NCBI GenBank assembly: GCA_947175455.1
Contig: CAMWMW010000001.1
Span: 1 to 17,427, forward strand
Origin: an uncultured Porphyromonadaceae bacterium
GTDB taxonomy: Bacteria > Bacteroidota > Bacteroidia > Bacteroidales > Muribaculaceae
Direction: 5' to 3'
DNA: 17,427 bases
In this document: piece by piece, positions 1-9,400 of the stretch
Layout of the letters: each line of letters opens with the position of its first letter
How positions within the stretch are numbered: position 1 is the stretch's first letter
Translations under genes and position numbers: made by a program
The notes under the pieces: model-generated
What the model saw: the letters and a program-made list of their open reading frames with translations, nothing else
Database searches by the model: none
Told to the model about the DNA's origin: nothing

Positions 1-1252
<1,252 letters not shown>

Positions 1253-2335
1253 TTATTTGTGTTTCCGGGGCACGTTGACGTTATGTGTGTCAAAGATGCG
1301 TTGTGCGCCTCTGTCGAAAAGTTGCCAGTGCGCTTTCTGCGCGGAGGGAATTTTTTCCGGCATCCATGAGGGGATTACAGTGAAATTCGTTTTCCCGCCT
1401 GCCGGTTTGGCTGAGAAGAAAGTGTCGTAATTAGCCTCCTTGAATCTCGCGGTTCCGTCAGCGTCACGTTCGATGACCGCCCGGACAAGTGCCCCGCCGC
1501 GGGTATCGGCGGTTTTCATGTTCGATATGAAATTGCCGAGAGAATAGACAAGAAGCACATCTTTGTCCGCCTTTTCATTGCGCACCACTTTCATGGGCTG
1601 TATCACATGCGGATGACCTCCGATGATCATGTCCACACCCTGGTCGATGAGGAAATCTGCTATGCTTTCCTGATTCCTGTTCTGCAGCAGAACATATTCC
1701 ACTCCCCAGTGTATGGTCACGACTGTTATCTCAGCCCCTGCATCCTTGGTCTTTTTAATCTCTTCCGCCATTTTTGCACGGTCTATGAGCGCGATCTCCG
1801 CTCCTTCCGTGGGCAGTATGCCGTTTGTTCCGTAAGTATAGTTGAGGAATCCCACGCGGAATCCGTTTATATTTTTTACGAACGGCACGAGAGAATCGCG
1901 TTGTGCGGCATCATGATATGTTCCGATGTGATCCACACCAAGAGAATCAAGGGCTGTCAGCGTGCGCCGCGCTGCTTTGTCGCGGCGGTCAAGGCAATGG
2001 TTGTTTGCCGTCAGAAACATATCGAAGCCGGCGTCCTTCAGAGCCTGCGCATAAGAGTCCGGAGCAGAGAAGCAGGGATAACCGCTGTATGACGGCCCCC
2101 CTCCGAGCGGCACCTCAAGGTTGCACACCGCATAATCGGCGGCGGTGATTTCCGGCGCTATGTATGTGAAACAACCCGAATAGTCATAACTGTCTCCGCC
2201 TAATTCCCTGGCTCTGTCAAGTTGAGCCTGATGCTGCATGGCATCGCCGACAAACAGAAGTTCGGCGCGTTGCGGCTCTCCCGGTGCAGAAGCGCCGGTA
2301 ATAAACGAAAGCAGGCTGAACAGTAGAATCGTCAC
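1253..2335 (-). CDS. CapA/PGA_cap-family metallophosphatase-like protein, exported
   Basis: A 360-residue protein of the CapA family, which has a calcineurin-like phosphoesterase fold and includes poly-gamma-glutamate capsule proteins. Family motifs occur in order: VGDAM at 29-33, NLEVPL at 72-77, TANNHCLD at 109-116, IHWGVEY at 208-214, GGHPHV at 239-244 and YSLGNF at 264-269. These Asp, Asn and His residues match the expected metal site. Residues 1-17 form a hydrophobic leader ending GASA, so export to the periplasm is likely, although the leader has no Lys or Arg before its hydrophobic core. The start is GTG; no ATG lies upstream in frame before a stop at 2354-2356. It begins 29 nt after the DUF4270 gene and ends 9 nt before the ABC-F gene. 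No capB or capC homologue is nearby, so a capsule polymer role is not supported; a cell-envelope hydrolase role is possible. Confidence 0.9.
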   Translation of the reverse strand: MTILLFSLLSFITGASAPGEPQRAELLFVGDAMQHQAQLDRARELGGDSYDYSGCFTYIAPEITAADYAVCNLEVPLGGGPSYSGYPCFSAPDSYAQALKDAGFDMFLTANNHCLDRRDKAARRTLTALDSLGVDHIGTYHDAAQRDSLVPFVKNINGFRVGFLNYTYGTNGILPTEGAEIALIDRAKMAEEIKKTKDAGAEITVVTIHWGVEYVLLQNRNQESIADFLIDQGVDMIIGGHPHVIQPMKVVRNEKADKDVLLVYSLGNFISNMKTADTRGGALVRAVIERDADGTARFKEANYDTFFSAKPAGGKTNFTVIPSWMPEKIPSAQKAHWQLFDRGAQRIFDTHNVNVPRKHK

Positions 2336-2364
2336 GTCTGTGGATGGTTTTGATTATGTGGTGA

Positions 2365-3786
2365 TTATTCGATTGTCTGGCGGGAATATGTGAAGCAGAC
2401 GATTGCCTTGTCTGTGTCGAGCTGTGTCACTGTCGGGCGACCGATGTAGGGTGCGCAGCGGGTGACATAGGTCGTGGTGGAGGTGTATCCCTGCACATCT
2501 TCCGTAGAGACAATCACAGGAACAAGTGAAAATTCCATATCTGCCTGATCAACAGGCTTGCCGCTGTTGATCAGTTCAAGGATATATTCGCGCATACCGC
2601 TGAAAGTATAGCTTTTGCTGCTTGTATTATATGGGGCGTAGAATGAGGTCTTTCCATCCGGAACCTTGTTGTCGCGGAAGAAAGCCTCGCGCTCGGAGCT
2701 CTTCACCATAAGCAGGTGGGGTGCGACATCAAGACCGTAGTCGTTTTCAACGGCTTCTGCGGGAATCTCGAACGAGAGTTTGGAAACGACAGCTATGCTA
2801 TACAGATCCTTGTCGTATTTGTCGATAATCTCCTGTGCGGGGAATTTCACATTTACATGGTATCCGCCGGGAGTCGTTATTATCGCTTTGCCGCTGTTCG
2901 CGAGATTCTTAAGATAATCGGACACCTTGTATGTCACCTTGTTTGCCGAGAGCACCTCAGGCTGAGAAGAGAACAGACACACGGAATCGCGTGCGAGAGT
3001 TGGCACGTAGTGGTATTCTCCGGAATCATCATCTTTCTTCTGATACACCTGTTTCATGTAGTGCCAGTAGGTGAAGAATTTCATGGATGAAATCACACCG
3101 ATACAGCCGTTGCCGAAATTCTGTTCCACGTATACACCAGGGAAGTACTGTGCGAATGTCTGCGGCCATTGGAAGATTCCGGGGTTGTTCTTGTAGGCGT
3201 TGAAGACATCCTGAGCCATTTTCTTCGGAAGCATGATAGGAATGCGGATGCTTTCCTGCAGCTTGAAAAGAGAATCGTTCATCGACAGTGCCGACAGGGT
3301 GTAGCTCTTGACTCCGATGGGAGACGACGGGTCATAATACCCGTCCGGGTCGAACGCGCTGTTTATGTCAGACGGCAACTGGCGTGTAAGCCTGTAGACC
3401 TTCAGCTGCTGGGGTGCCAGCGAGTCTCCGGTCAGCGAGCCTCTCGGCACAGTCAGAACCATTCTTATCGAATCGATGTCGTTTACGGTTATCGAATCCG
3501 GTATGTTCATCTTGGTCGCGCACATGAGCTGACTAACGAACGAGCAGTCGAGCGAACCGTATTCAGGCACGTTTATGCGTCCGAGCAGTTTTGTCTGAGT
3601 GCGCGAGTCAAACTCCGGCTCAAGGATCGATGAAGCGTCAAGCTTCATTTCGAGGGTGTCGACTGTAATGGTGACCTCACCGTTTACGAGCGAGCCTCCG
3701 ATAGGGCTTGTGCTGTCTTCGCACGATGCCAGGATTGCGAGCGGCAGCAACGCTGCCACTGCCTTATGTAATGCTTTAAGCTTCAT
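2365..3786 (-). CDS. DUF4270 family lipoprotein
   Basis: A 473-residue lipoprotein typical of Bacteroidota DUF4270 proteins, whose function is unknown. The leader MKLKALHKAV is followed by a hydrophobic stretch and a lipobox ending LASC, with the acylated Cys at 22 and EDSTSPIG after it. The rest is rich in beta-prone, Ser/Thr-rich segments, including the VTITVDTL region near 37-45 that recurs in this family, and no enzymatic motif is visible. It probably sits on the outer membrane. The start ATG overlaps the last 11 nt of the glycogen-synthase-like gene, which indicates translational coupling. The CapA-like gene follows 29 nt later. Family assignment rests on length, lipobox and overall sequence character together with its position after a short GT5-like gene, an arrangement I recall from other Bacteroidales. 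Confidence 0.85.
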   Translation of the reverse strand: MKLKALHKAVAALLPLAILASCEDSTSPIGGSLVNGEVTITVDTLEMKLDASSILEPEFDSRTQTKLLGRINVPEYGSLDCSFVSQLMCATKMNIPDSITVNDIDSIRMVLTVPRGSLTGDSLAPQQLKVYRLTRQLPSDINSAFDPDGYYDPSSPIGVKSYTLSALSMNDSLFKLQESIRIPIMLPKKMAQDVFNAYKNNPGIFQWPQTFAQYFPGVYVEQNFGNGCIGVISSMKFFTYWHYMKQVYQKKDDDSGEYHYVPTLARDSVCLFSSQPEVLSANKVTYKVSDYLKNLANSGKAIITTPGGYHVNVKFPAQEIIDKYDKDLYSIAVVSKLSFEIPAEAVENDYGLDVAPHLLMVKSSEREAFFRDNKVPDGKTSFYAPYNTSSKSYTFSGMREYILELINSGKPVDQADMEFSLVPVIVSTEDVQGYTSTTTYVTRCAPYIGRPTVTQLDTDKAIVCFTYSRQTIE

Positions 3787-4597
3787 TTCCTAAGAGAGAT
3801 TGATAGAATTGATGGTATTTGTCGGTGTTGTCCTCTTCCGGATTTAGCGAGAGCACGGGCAGCCCGAGCTTTTCCACATACTCCACAAGTTCCGGATCCG
3901 GCGTGCGGTTGTTGAAAATCACCGCGTCGGAGTTGGCGATTCCGATTTTGTGCAGCAGGTTGGTGTTTGCCGGGAGGTCAAGAAAATCCTTCAGGTCATC
4001 CGCTTTTATTCCGTCTTCACTGAGTTTCTTGAGAAATTCGGGATCGATGACATCCGCAGGAGTCTCGTCAAGCAGGGAATATACTATTTTTGTCCCATTG
4101 AAAGACACACCGTCGGAAAAGACTTTCTTCGCATACAACGGCACCAATGCCGCAATCCATCCTGATGTGTGCAGAATATCCGGCTCCCATCTGAGCTTGC
4201 GTGCGGTGTCGGCGGTTCCGCGTGAAAAGAAGATAACGCGTTCGTCATTGTCGGGACGGTTTGTGCCGACGTTGTCCACATCATCCTCAAGTTTCTGGAA
4301 ATAATCGTCGTTGTCGATGAAATAAACCTGAATGCGAGAGGGCTGCATTGAAGCCACTTTTATGATGAGGGGATGATCGGCGTCTTTGATAGGAATGTTG
4401 ATTCCGCTGAGACGTATCACCTCGTGCAGCTGGGTGCGGCGTTCGTTGACGTTGCCGAAATTGGGCATGAAGGTTCTGACTTCATACTTCTTGCCATGCA
4501 TAGCTACCGGAAGATCTCGGCCTAACTGTGCAATCTCCGAGGTAGGGAGATATGGCGCTATTTCGGGAGAGACATAAAGGATTCGTTGTTTTGCCAT
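3776..4597 (-). CDS. Glycogen/starch synthase-like protein, N-terminal GT5 domain only
   Basis: A 273-residue cytoplasmic protein resembling the N-terminal Rossmann half of GT5 glycogen synthases (GlgA), which are usually about 480 residues. The opening RILYVSPEIAPYLPTSEIAQ aligns with the GlgA start, and RTFMPNFG (41-48) and HTSGWIAALVPLY (143-155) match later GlgA segments. The ADP-glucose motif KTGGL is PTSEI here (18-22), and the HxxDW-type motif is HTSGW. The second GT-B domain, with its catalytic RxGL and EPCG-type regions, is absent. Bacteroidota annotations usually call such proteins glycogen synthase, but the sequence argues against that activity; a regulatory or binding role is possible. 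I chose the ATG giving MAKQRILYV because the longer in-frame start at 4657 adds 20 residues unlike the family and lies inside the putative promoter. The gene overlaps the DUF4270 gene by 11 nt and is divergent from panC. Confidence 0.82.
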   Translation of the reverse strand: MAKQRILYVSPEIAPYLPTSEIAQLGRDLPVAMHGKKYEVRTFMPNFGNVNERRTQLHEVIRLSGINIPIKDADHPLIIKVASMQPSRIQVYFIDNDDYFQKLEDDVDNVGTNRPDNDERVIFFSRGTADTARKLRWEPDILHTSGWIAALVPLYAKKVFSDGVSFNGTKIVYSLLDETPADVIDPEFLKKLSEDGIKADDLKDFLDLPANTNLLHKIGIANSDAVIFNNRTPDPELVEYVEKLGLPVLSLNPEEDNTDKYHQFYQSLLGNEA

Positions 4598-4654
4598 ATT
4601 GTTCGGTTTGCAATGCTTGTGGCTCAGTTCTCCACAGAGCGCACCAAGCGGATG

Positions 4655-4662
4655 CAAAGTTA
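4655..4662 (-). promoter_or_regulatory. Possible -7 box for the glgA-like operon
   Basis: The minus strand reads TAACTTTG, a perfect fit to the Bacteroidota -7 consensus TAnnTTTG. It would start transcription near 4648, about 50 nt before the chosen glgA-like start codon. No good TTTG-type -33 box is seen at the expected distance, so the support is one box only. Confidence 0.35.
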
Positions 4663-4764
4663 ATAAAAAAAAACGAGATTCCGGTGATTTGCAGTCAGAG
4701 CGCCGTATTTATGCTCCTTAAAATATGTGAAATTCGTCAGATTTGCGGATAATGACGTAAAAAA

Positions 4765-4795
4765 TTTAGAAATTAGTAAGTTTTGATTAATTTTG
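4765..4795 (+). promoter_or_regulatory. Possible panC-panD-ffh promoter
   Basis: TAATTTTG at 4788-4795 matches the Bacteroidota -7 consensus TAnnTTTG. TTTA at 4765-4768, separated by 19 bp, is a weak -33 element (consensus TTTG). The predicted transcription start is near 4802, about 120 nt upstream of panC. Confidence 0.35.
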
Positions 4796-4924
4796 CAGGT
4801 TGAAAAAATGAAGGTGTCGCAATAAGGCGCCCTTTTAATTGAGTTTCGCAAGCATATGCCCGGAACGCGCATGTATGCCATGTCGCTCATTCGGGTTGTC
4901 TGCGCAAATTGAAACCTGAATAAA

Positions 4925-5788
4925 ATGATAATAATCAGAAAGGTCGCTGAACTCCTCGACTTTGTGGAGCTTCAGAAAGAACAAGGGAATGCAGTGGGAC
5001 TTGTGCCCACTATGGGAGCTTTGCACGCCGGCCATTTGTCGCTTGTGGAGCGGGCTGTAAAAGAGAATCCATGTGTGATCGCGAGTGTGTTTGTCAATCC
5101 GACCCAGTTCAACAATCCTACGGATCTCGCCACATATCCGCGCAAGGAGGAGGATGATTTCAAGTTGCTTGCCGAGGCAGGTGTTTCGGCAGTCTTCGCG
5201 CCTTCCGTGGAAGAGATGTATCCCGGAGGTCCGGAAGCCCAGCCGCGCCATGAATTCGAGCTTGGCACAGCGGCAGAGGTGATGGAGGGGCGTTTCCGTC
5301 CCGGTCATTTTCAGGGTGTGGCACAGGTCGTGAGTCTCCTTTTCCGACTTTGCCGTCCGACCCGGGCTTATTTCGGAGAGAAAGATTTCCAGCAGATAGC
5401 CGTGATCAGGAATATGATCAGAACAGAGGGGATAGATGTCGAGATTGTGGCATGCCCCATAAAGCGTGCTGACGACGGTCTTGCGTTGTCAAGCCGTAAT
5501 GCGTTGCTTACCGAAGAACAGAGGGCGGTGGCTCCCGAGATTCACCGGGCATTGGAATACAGTGTCGGATATTCGCGTGAACATAGTGTGAGAGCCACTC
5601 ACGACACAGTTGTCGAGCGCATAGATGCCGTGCCTTTCATGAAAGTTGAATATTTCGAGATTGTTGACGCACGCACGCTTCTTCCGGTGGAGGAGTGGGA
5701 TGAAAGTCCGTGGATTGTAGGTTGCATCACAGTCTATTGCGGAGATGTCAGACTTATCGACAATGTGACTTATAAAAAAGAGATTTGA
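4925..5788 (+). CDS. panC: Pantothenate synthetase (pantoate--beta-alanine ligase)
   Basis: PanC joins pantoate to beta-alanine using ATP, by way of a pantoyl-adenylate, to make pantothenate for coenzyme A. The 287-residue length is normal for this cytoplasmic enzyme. Hallmarks are the HIGH-type nucleotide motif in [10 protein letters not shown] (28-37), the pantoate and adenylate site segment [17 protein letters not shown] (57-73), FGEKDFQQ (150-157) and the KMSKS-like LALSSRN (186-192). The ATG giving MIIIRKVAE matches the usual family start. The gene heads a tight operon: panD begins 4 nt after its stop and makes the beta-alanine that PanC consumes. ffh follows panD. The gene is divergent from the glycogen-synthase-like gene. 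Confidence 0.98.
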   Translation: MIIIRKVAELLDFVELQKEQGNAVGLVPTMGALHAGHLSLVERAVKENPCVIASVFVNPTQFNNPTDLATYPRKEEDDFKLLAEAGVSAVFAPSVEEMYPGGPEAQPRHEFELGTAAEVMEGRFRPGHFQGVAQVVSLLFRLCRPTRAYFGEKDFQQIAVIRNMIRTEGIDVEIVACPIKRADDGLALSSRNALLTEEQRAVAPEIHRALEYSVGYSREHSVRATHDTVVERIDAVPFMKVEYFEIVDARTLLPVEEWDESPWIVGCITVYCGDVRLIDNVTYKKEI

Positions 5789-5792
5789 GGAT

Positions 5793-6140
5793 ATGCTTAT
5801 TGAAATGATGAAATCGAAGATTCACCGTGTTACAGTGACTGAGGCGAATCTTAATTATATAGGAAGTATCACGATCGACAAACGTCTTCTGGACGCCGCC
5901 GATATTCTGCCGGGTCAGAGAGTCTGGATCGTAAACAACAATAACGGCGAGAGGTTTGACACCTATGTGATAGAGGGTGAGGCGGACAGCGGTGTGATTT
6001 GTCTTAACGGAGCTGCCGCCCGCAAGGCGCAGCCGGGCGATGTGGTGATTATAATGACTTATGCCCAGCTCACTCCCGAGGAGGCAAAGACCTGGAAGCC
6101 CACGGTGATATTTCCCGATACAGAAACCAACAAATTGTAA
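5793..6140 (+). CDS. panD: Aspartate 1-decarboxylase, self-processing proenzyme
   Basis: PanD decarboxylates L-aspartate to beta-alanine, the co-substrate of PanC. It is made as an inactive chain that cleaves itself between Gly and Ser, turning the Ser into a pyruvoyl cofactor. The site is visible as NYIGSITID, with cleavage between Gly24 and Ser25. The 115-residue length is typical. Other family segments include [10 protein letters not shown] (9-18), Arg54 in [10 protein letters not shown] (51-60), [13 protein letters not shown] (71-83) and VIIMTYAQL (85-93). It lies 4 nt after panC and 6 nt before ffh. The leader [11 protein letters not shown] offers a second start at Met5 or Met6, which would place the cleavage site at the more common position near residue 20; I kept the first ATG. 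Confidence 0.97.
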   Translation: MLIEMMKSKIHRVTVTEANLNYIGSITIDKRLLDAADILPGQRVWIVNNNNGERFDTYVIEGEADSGVICLNGAAARKAQPGDVVIIMTYAQLTPEEAKTWKPTVIFPDTETNKL

Positions 6141-6146
6141 TTCCGT

Positions 6147-7490
6147 ATGTTTGAAAATCTGTCGGAACGTCTTGAACGTTCATTCAAGATATTGAAAGGT
6201 GAAGGCAAGATTACCGAAATAAATGTTGCCGAAACCCTAAAGGATGTAAGGCGCGCACTGCTTGATGCCGATGTCAACTATAAGGTTGCAAAGACATTTA
6301 CCGATACAGTCAAGAAAAAGGCACTGGGTCAGAATGTGATCAATGCCCTCAAACCGAAGGAGCTGATGGTCAAGATTGTCCATGATGAGCTGACGGAGAT
6401 GATGGGCGGTATGGAAGCTCCTTTGAATCTTGACGGCAATCCGGCTGTTATCCTCATGTCGGGTCTTCAGGGAGCAGGTAAGACCACATTTGCGGGGAAA
6501 CTCGCCCGCAAGCTCAAATCATCGAAAGGGAAGCGGCCGCTGCTTGTCGGAGCCGATGTTTACCGTCCTGCGGCACGCGAGCAGTTGCGTGTGCTCGCCG
6601 CAAGTATAGATGTTCCGGTCTATACAGAAGAAGACAGCAAGGATCCCGTTCAGATAGCTCTTGACGCCATTGCTCATGCAAAGTCGAATCATCTTGATCT
6701 CGTGATCGTCGATACTGCGGGACGTCTTGCGGTTGATGAGGAGATGATGGATGAGATAGAACGGATAAAGGACGCCATTCATCCGCAGGAGACACTGTTT
6801 GTCGTAGACTCCATGACCGGTCAGGATGCGGTCAATACGGCAAAGACTTTCAATGACCGTCTTGATTTCGATGGCGTAGTGCTCACCAAACTCGACGGTG
6901 ATACCCGTGGCGGTGCGGCGCTCTCTATCCGTGCAGTCGTAGACAAGCCTATCAAATATGTCGGCACAGGCGAGAAACTCGAGGATATTCAGGAATTCAA
7001 CCCGGAAGGTATGGCAAACCGTATCCTCGGCATGGGAGATATCGTCGAGCTTGCCAAGCGTGCGCAGGAAATCTATGACCAGAAGGAGGCGGAACGGATT
7101 CAGGAGAAAATCAAGAAAAACAAGTTTGATTTTGATGATTTCCTGAAGCAGATAGAAAACATCAAGAAGATGGGTAACATCAAGGATCTTGCCGCAATGA
7201 TTCCCGGTGTAGGCAAAGCGATCAAGGATGTTGATATCGACAATAACGCCTTCAAGGGCATTGAGGCGATAATACACTCCATGACCCCCTACGAACGTCA
7301 GAATCCCGAGATTATCAAAGGCACGCGGCGTCAGCGCATCGCCAAGGGTTCAGGCACATCGTTGCAGGATGTCAATAAACTTCTGAAACAGTTTGAAGAC
7401 ACCCGCAAGATGATGAAGATGGCGACATCCATGAAGAATCCCATGAAGATGATGCGCCAGATGAAGCAGCAAGGCGGTCGCCGCTTCTAA
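6147..7490 (+). CDS. ffh: Signal recognition particle GTPase Ffh (SRP54)
   Basis: Ffh binds signal sequences on ribosome-nascent chains together with 4.5S RNA and docks with FtsY at the membrane. The 447-residue protein has the full N-G-M layout. The N domain is about 1-95. The GTPase domain carries GLQGAGKTT (106-114), RPAAREQL (140-147), DTAGRL (189-194) and TKLDGDTRGGA (247-257). The Met-rich M domain spans about 320-447, with the RNA-binding segment GTRRQRIAKGSG (392-403) and a C-terminal run of MMKMATSMKNPMKMMRQMK. It starts 6 nt after panD, so it probably shares the panC transcript. A strong hairpin terminator lies 15 nt after its stop. Linkage of ffh to pantothenate synthesis has no obvious functional reason and may just be growth-linked co-expression. 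Confidence 0.98.
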   Translation: MFENLSERLERSFKILKGEGKITEINVAETLKDVRRALLDADVNYKVAKTFTDTVKKKALGQNVINALKPKELMVKIVHDELTEMMGGMEAPLNLDGNPAVILMSGLQGAGKTTFAGKLARKLKSSKGKRPLLVGADVYRPAAREQLRVLAASIDVPVYTEEDSKDPVQIALDAIAHAKSNHLDLVIVDTAGRLAVDEEMMDEIERIKDAIHPQETLFVVDSMTGQDAVNTAKTFNDRLDFDGVVLTKLDGDTRGGAALSIRAVVDKPIKYVGTGEKLEDIQEFNPEGMANRILGMGDIVELAKRAQEIYDQKEAERIQEKIKKNKFDFDDFLKQIENIKKMGNIKDLAAMIPGVGKAIKDVDIDNNAFKGIEAIIHSMTPYERQNPEIIKGTRRQRIAKGSGTSLQDVNKLLKQFEDTRKMMKMATSMKNPMKMMRQMKQQGGRRF

Positions 7491-7504
7491 AGATATTAAA
7501 AATA

Positions 7505-7548
7505 AAAGGCGGTGTGTCAAAATTGATAAAATTTGACACACCGCCTTT
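7505..7548. terminator. Bidirectional hairpin terminator between ffh and the susR-like gene
   Basis: A perfect 17-bp inverted repeat (AAAGGCGGTGTGTCAAA on the left arm, with one extra A-T pair counted at its outer edge) encloses a 10-nt loop (7522-7531). The right arm is followed by ATTTTA on the plus strand. On the minus strand the hairpin is followed by a T-rich tract, so it can end both ffh and the convergent susR-like transcript. Confidence 0.92.
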
Positions 7549-7597
7549 ATTTTAGCCGGATGGCGAGGATGCTGTCAGAATGGTCCGGATGGTAGGC

Positions 7598-7659
7598 GGC
7601 TGAATGTGAGGCTGAAGGGAGTTGACTTTCGTCAATGACCGAAGCCGAATCATTCAGCC
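7598..7659 (-). other. Structured 3' untranslated region of the susR-like transcript
   Basis: Between the susR-like stop and the terminator (7549-7691) there is no plausible gene. The minus-strand RNA would contain a 9-bp closing helix, GGCUGAAUG (7659-7651) with CAUUCAGCC (7606-7598). Inside it is the hairpin UUGAC-GAAA-GUCAA (7635-7622), capped by a GNRA loop, and a short GGC-UUCG-GUC hairpin just 5' of that. This is a by-eye fold; it may be a processed 3' RNA or chance. Confidence 0.35.
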
Positions 7660-7691
7660 AACGACCCAGACGGGCTATTATGACACATCCT

Positions 7692-9314
7692 CTATTCCGG
7701 ATATATCGGACATATATCCATTATTTCCTTTTCGAAAGAATCGCGGTTAATTGCCCGGTTACGCATTTCGGTCCTCCTGTTGAATATTGTCTGTTGAGAA
7801 TAGAACAGGAGGGTGGCTATTTTTGTGCTGTCTGTAATTCCCATCCTGATCAGGGCAAGGATGCGGAGGTTGGCGTTCAGAAGTTCACTGCTTTTAGGGC
7901 ATATTGCCTTGTCGGGCTGTAGCAAAGTATTCACATTCTTTATAAAATCCGGATACAGCCGCAGGAAAGCTGTATCGAAGTTGAAGAATACCTCTCTCAG
8001 TTCAGCTTCCGAAGGTCTTGAGTTCGCTTGAAGCAGTTTTTGAAGCTCATTATATTGCCCCGCTTTTACTTTCGATGTTACTGTCAGTTGCAGGCGATTG
8101 TATTTATCGATATATCCCGCGCATAGGTTAAGGAAGAGGTTGACGTATTGTTCACGTGAGCGGTTTGTTTCCTGAAGCTGTTTGTTGAATACCTTAAGCT
8201 GGTCGTTGAATGTAGACAAAGTCACGTTCCTGTTCCTGATTTTTCTTTTTTGCCCTATGATTATCGCTATCGCGATGATCAGTATTATCACTATTATTAC
8301 GATTGTTGCCAGATACAAGTGAAGTTGTTTGTTTTTTGCCAACACAGTTTCCTGATATGCCGTTGCAATGGCTGGAAGTTTCTTGCCGATTTCAAGTATC
8401 CTCAGCCTGTTGTTGTATTCCAGCGCATCATTCAGCGAATAGTTGAGATATGCATTCGCGCGTTCCAGATCTCCGTCTTCATTCTTGATAAATAGAGCCA
8501 CATCCTGCAAAGCAAGATTTTCCTTCAAGGGAATCATCTGATCGGAAATAGCTGCATTTATGAGCCATTTCCTATAATTTGCCCTATCCTGCAGGTTGTT
8601 ATATGCCTGTGCCAGTGCGAACGCAGATTGAGCGTACAGACGAGAATTTTTAGGTTCTTTATCAACAACCTTTAGATAATTCTTTTTAGCCGTTTCAAAA
8701 TCGTGGTTGAACATTAATGCTTTTTCTGCAATCCTGTAATTATACAGAGACGTGTTCCGTGGAGTTACTTGGATAAGGGAATCCAAGTATGTTTTGCTGT
8801 TGCGATAATAAATAGGGGCAAATGTCTTATCCTGTGAATATTCCGCCCATAATCCGTAAGTCCATTGGTATGCCTGATAATATTTTTCAAGGAGTGTGTC
8901 TGACAGGCATGAAGATTGAATTTTCTTAAGTTCATCGATTGCTTGACTGAAATGTCCGGAGGTGGCATATGACATTGACTTGTGTATTTTCACCTTTGCG
9001 TTAAGATTGTAGTCTCCCGTATCGGAAACAAGTTTTTCAGCCAAGTTGATATATCTCATTGCCGAGTCAAAACTGAGGGTCAGATACTCCTCGTAAAGTC
9101 TGTCGTATCCTTTAAGCTTATCCATTATCGGGGCATTCACCGGGATTCTGGATTTAATGCTGTCTATTCTGCGTTTTTTATTTTTGAGGAATGTATCCCT
9201 GATGCTAAGCACGGAATCGAGACTTGCAAGGTCATTTTGAGGCTTGGCGTAAACAGGGGATGTCGTCAACAAAACAAGGAGCATAAATATTGGGAACGTT
9301 CTCATTTTATTCAT
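7692..9314 (-). CDS. SusR-like membrane-spanning transcriptional regulator (DUF6377-type)
   Basis: A 540-residue protein with the layout of Bacteroides SusR, the activator of the starch utilization operon. It has a signal peptide (1-23, ending VYA), a helical TPR-like periplasmic sensor region (about 40-325), one transmembrane helix (about 332-353) followed by GQKRKIRNRN, a cytoplasmic coiled region (about 362-420), and a C-terminal helix-turn-helix (about 483-520). The HTH segment ILALIRMGITDSTKIA is followed by SQQTIFNRRTEMRNR, a LuxR-like recognition region. Its 540-residue length matches SusR as I recall it. It is divergent from susC across a 249-bp control region with repeated operator-like sites, so the operon is its likely target. 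By analogy with SusR, the ligand would be an oligosaccharide produced in the periplasm. Met1 is used here; Met4 is an equally good start. Function is inferred from domain order and context. Confidence 0.88.
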   Translation of the reverse strand: MNKMRTFPIFMLLVLLTTSPVYAKPQNDLASLDSVLSIRDTFLKNKKRRIDSIKSRIPVNAPIMDKLKGYDRLYEEYLTLSFDSAMRYINLAEKLVSDTGDYNLNAKVKIHKSMSYATSGHFSQAIDELKKIQSSCLSDTLLEKYYQAYQWTYGLWAEYSQDKTFAPIYYRNSKTYLDSLIQVTPRNTSLYNYRIAEKALMFNHDFETAKKNYLKVVDKEPKNSRLYAQSAFALAQAYNNLQDRANYRKWLINAAISDQMIPLKENLALQDVALFIKNEDGDLERANAYLNYSLNDALEYNNRLRILEIGKKLPAIATAYQETVLAKNKQLHLYLATIVIIVIILIIAIAIIIGQKRKIRNRNVTLSTFNDQLKVFNKQLQETNRSREQYVNLFLNLCAGYIDKYNRLQLTVTSKVKAGQYNELQKLLQANSRPSEAELREVFFNFDTAFLRLYPDFIKNVNTLLQPDKAICPKSSELLNANLRILALIRMGITDSTKIATLLFYSQQTIFNRRTEMRNRAINRDSFEKEIMDICPIYPE

Positions 9315-9333
9315 ATCTCAGTTTATTTGTATG

Positions 9334-9364
9334 CAAAGATAATATAATTTTTTTAATACCCAAT
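9334..9364 (-). promoter_or_regulatory. Promoter of the susR-like gene
   Basis: On the minus strand ATTG (9364-9361), a 19-bp spacer and TATCTTTG (9341-9334) fit the Bacteroidota pattern of TTTG and TAnnTTTG, with a perfect -7 box. The predicted start is near 9327, giving a very short leader of about 12 nt. Confidence 0.6.
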
Positions 9365-9400
9365 GAGATCTATCCTTCTTATTAACACTACCTGATTCCA

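Larger units (their letters stand above)
4598..4924. other. Divergent intergenic region between glgA-like gene and panC
   Basis: This 327-bp gap contains no convincing gene. The central part (about 4660-4800) is AT-rich and carries one promoter-like box on each strand. The panC-proximal part (about 4800-4920) is less AT-rich and includes the 8-bp palindrome GCATATGC at 4852-4859. If transcription starts near 4802, panC would have an untranslated leader of about 120 nt. I could not fold that leader into a recognised riboswitch. Confidence 0.5.

Noticed and set aside
4598..4657. Longer start for the glycogen-synthase-like gene at 4657 (20 extra residues)
   Set aside because: The added residues do not resemble the GT5 N-terminus and the ATG lies inside the putative -7 box; MAKQRILYVSPE matches the family start.
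4660..4890. 76-codon minus-strand open frame in the divergent intergenic region
   Set aside because: Low-complexity, promoter-like AT-rich sequence and no recognisable domain; it covers both putative promoter boxes.
4802..4924. Riboswitch in the panC leader
   Set aside because: The 120-nt leader shows only short palindromes and no recognisable riboswitch core.
6519..7277. 252-codon open frame antisense to ffh
   Set aside because: ffh is unmistakable on the plus strand, and the antisense product looks like nothing known.
7699..7719. 8-bp inverted repeat GGATATAT/ATATATCC as terminator of the susR-like gene
   Set aside because: It lies inside the last codons, has weak AT-rich pairing and no T tract; the stronger bidirectional hairpin downstream explains termination.
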